Shown piece after piece: positions 63,270-64,000 of a stretch of DNA of 64,000 bases (within the stretch, counting starts at the first letter, position 1; every line of letters starts with the position of its first letter). The translations under genes and the position numbers were made by a program. The notes beneath the pieces were generated by a model that saw only the letters and a program-made list of their open reading frames with translations, had not been told where the DNA came from and made no database searches. This DNA is from Winogradskyella costae (GTDB lineage: Bacteria > Bacteroidota > Bacteroidia > Flavobacteriales > Flavobacteriaceae), in NCBI RefSeq assembly GCF_013403865.1, contig NZ_JABFDK010000001.1, forward strand, positions 744,001-808,000, written 5' to 3'.

Positions 63270-63898
63270 TACAGTTCTTTTAAAATCGTAAAAAAGGTAA
63301 CTAGAGCTACAAGGCCGGTGATGACACCAATGCTAAGATTCATGCTTTTTTGAGATGTGAATTTTCGATCTTTAATTTTATCGAAAAAGAAAATATAAAA
63401 ATACAACATTACAAAAGTCCCTGTTGCAGCACCTGTTACATAAGTAACAATACTTAATTTTTCAAAATTCATCCAACCAAAAGACACCAAAGTAATGGTC
63501 ATGTATGCTTGGAACGGAATAGGAAAAACATTGAGCGCAGATAATAACATACCATGTAATAATCTGCCATGCTTACTTTTAATTTCTTTCTTTTCTTTAA
63601 GCTCTTTTTGTTTCGATGCTAACACCAGAAAATAAATAGTGATAAGTACAAATATTACAAAAGCAACGCGTTTTAAAATCGCTACAATATCGGGGTGACT
63701 AGACAAGTATCTTGCAAAGATAGCAGCTACATAAGTTTGAACGTAGACGACTATACAAACACCTGTAGAAAACATAATGCCGCGAGCGGCACCTTCTTTT
63801 AGACTAATTCTTGCTGCTGTCATATTTAGTAATCCAGGTGGTGTCACTCCTACAAATGCCACGAAAAATCCAAGAAAAAAAATTACTGTAGTACTCAA
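63269..63898 (-). CDS. LysE family amino-acid exporter
   Basis: 209 residues with about six hydrophobic segments and the LysE/RhtB N-terminal feature FFVAFVGVTPPGLLNMTAAR. Members export amino acids or homoserine lactones. It overlaps the Atl gene by 1 bp, so they are co-transcribed although functionally unrelated, and it starts just before the trmB stop codon. Confidence 0.85.
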   Translation of the reverse strand: MSTTVIFFLGFFVAFVGVTPPGLLNMTAARISLKEGAARGIMFSTGVCIVVYVQTYVAAIFARYLSSHPDIVAILKRVAFVIFVLITIYFLVLASKQKELKEKKEIKSKHGRLLHGMLLSALNVFPIPFQAYMTITLVSFGWMNFEKLSIVTYVTGAATGTFVMLYFYIFFFDKIKDRKFTSQKSMNLSIGVITGLVALVTFFTILKEL

Positions 63899-63901
63899 TT
63901 T

Positions 63902-64000
63902 TTAGTTTATTTTAAATCTAATATACGTAATTGCCTTATCTTTCTCTAAATACTGACTTTCGTAAAAGGTTTGAATTTCAGTTACATCCCCAGGGCTGCC
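63902..64000 (-). CDS. trmB: tRNA (guanine-N7)-methyltransferase (partial, cut by window edge)
   Basis: Only the C-terminal 32 residues and stop are present, read by hand from the minus strand: GSPGDVTEIQTFYESQYLEK and a short tail ending IRFKIN. The EIQTFYE segment followed by a lysine/glycine-like turn and an aromatic strand is typical of TrmB ends in this phylum. It would methylate G46 of tRNAs. Confidence is limited by the short fragment. Confidence 0.7.
   Translation of the reverse strand, partial: GSPGDVTEIQTFYESQYLEKDKAITYIRFKIN

Noticed and set aside
1..64000. CRISPR array, insertion sequence, prophage or rRNA operon
   Set aside because: No regularly spaced repeats, transposase, phage structural genes or rRNA-like sequence was found by reading the window.

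Overview
The window reads as a stretch of the chromosome of a marine-type member of the Flavobacteriaceae (Bacteroidota). The evidence is AT-rich DNA, Bacteroidota-type promoters (-7 box TAnnTTTG), a type IX secretion C-terminal sorting domain, BlaI/BlaR1-TonB genes, a DNA polymerase III alpha subunit with a fused proofreading exonuclease, and many short lipoproteins with a Cys lipobox. I see no rRNA, insertion sequence, prophage or CRISPR array. One tRNA (Asp) is present.

Positions 1-13010 form a polysaccharide cluster. It contains mannose-6-phosphate isomerase (cut by the left edge), a short GT2-like protein, a response-regulator receiver domain fused to a GT2 glycosyltransferase, a large GT-C-like membrane protein, a secreted Ig-like protein, a membrane-anchored clan-A glycoside hydrolase, a GT4 glycosyltransferase, a Wzx/PelG-like flippase and a TPR plus beta-barrel outer-membrane exporter. 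The set resembles synthase/exporter machines such as Pel, but the parts and order differ. A STAND-like ATPase/TIR protein, probably anti-phage, sits at 13164-14651, followed by a type IX-secreted surface protein.

Positions 17919-24441 (minus strand) are a tightly overlapping signalling operon: CheY-like receiver, H-NOX heme sensor, multi-PAS histidine kinase, FIST/NosP-type sensor, second histidine kinase, Hpt protein and LytTR response regulator. It looks like a dual nitric-oxide-sensing phosphorelay. The operon promoter and the promoters of the polysaccharide genes and the type IX-secreted protein share a 9-bp box reading CCATTCGTC on the minus strand, close to the AlgR/LytTR consensus. A second box (YCNAYCGAA) lies 24 bp nearer the gene and 28-29 bp from the -7 element at four of five promoters. 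The prediction is an autoregulated LytTR regulon linking nitric oxide to capsule or biofilm polysaccharide. This is the most notable finding.

Positions 24568-39766 hold housekeeping and envelope genes: MmcQ/YjbR, DUF4230, cyclase, HemW, RuvC, a beta-barrel protein, a flippase-like/GT2 pair, a TonB-like lipoprotein, a TPR protein, BlaR1/BlaI, DUF456 and a TPR sensor kinase with a LuxR-type regulator. A 1.4-kb gene-poor stretch (39767-41172) contains a small ORF and degenerate repeats before tRNA-Asp.

Positions 41323-52930 encode DUF58, thioredoxin, a structured-RNA candidate, two paralogous alpha/beta-hydrolase lipoproteins, an SDR and TetR pair with matching palindromic operators, a DUF2971 protein, DnaE and a calcium-repeat lipoprotein. 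Positions 53146-64000 carry rpsP-rimM, trmN, an AI-2E family permease, glutaryl-CoA dehydrogenase, a metallophosphoesterase, a thioredoxin-like protein, an iron-sulfur group (ferredoxin, ferredoxin reductase, NifU-like, Mrp), an alkyltransferase-like protein, a LysE-type exporter and the end of trmB.
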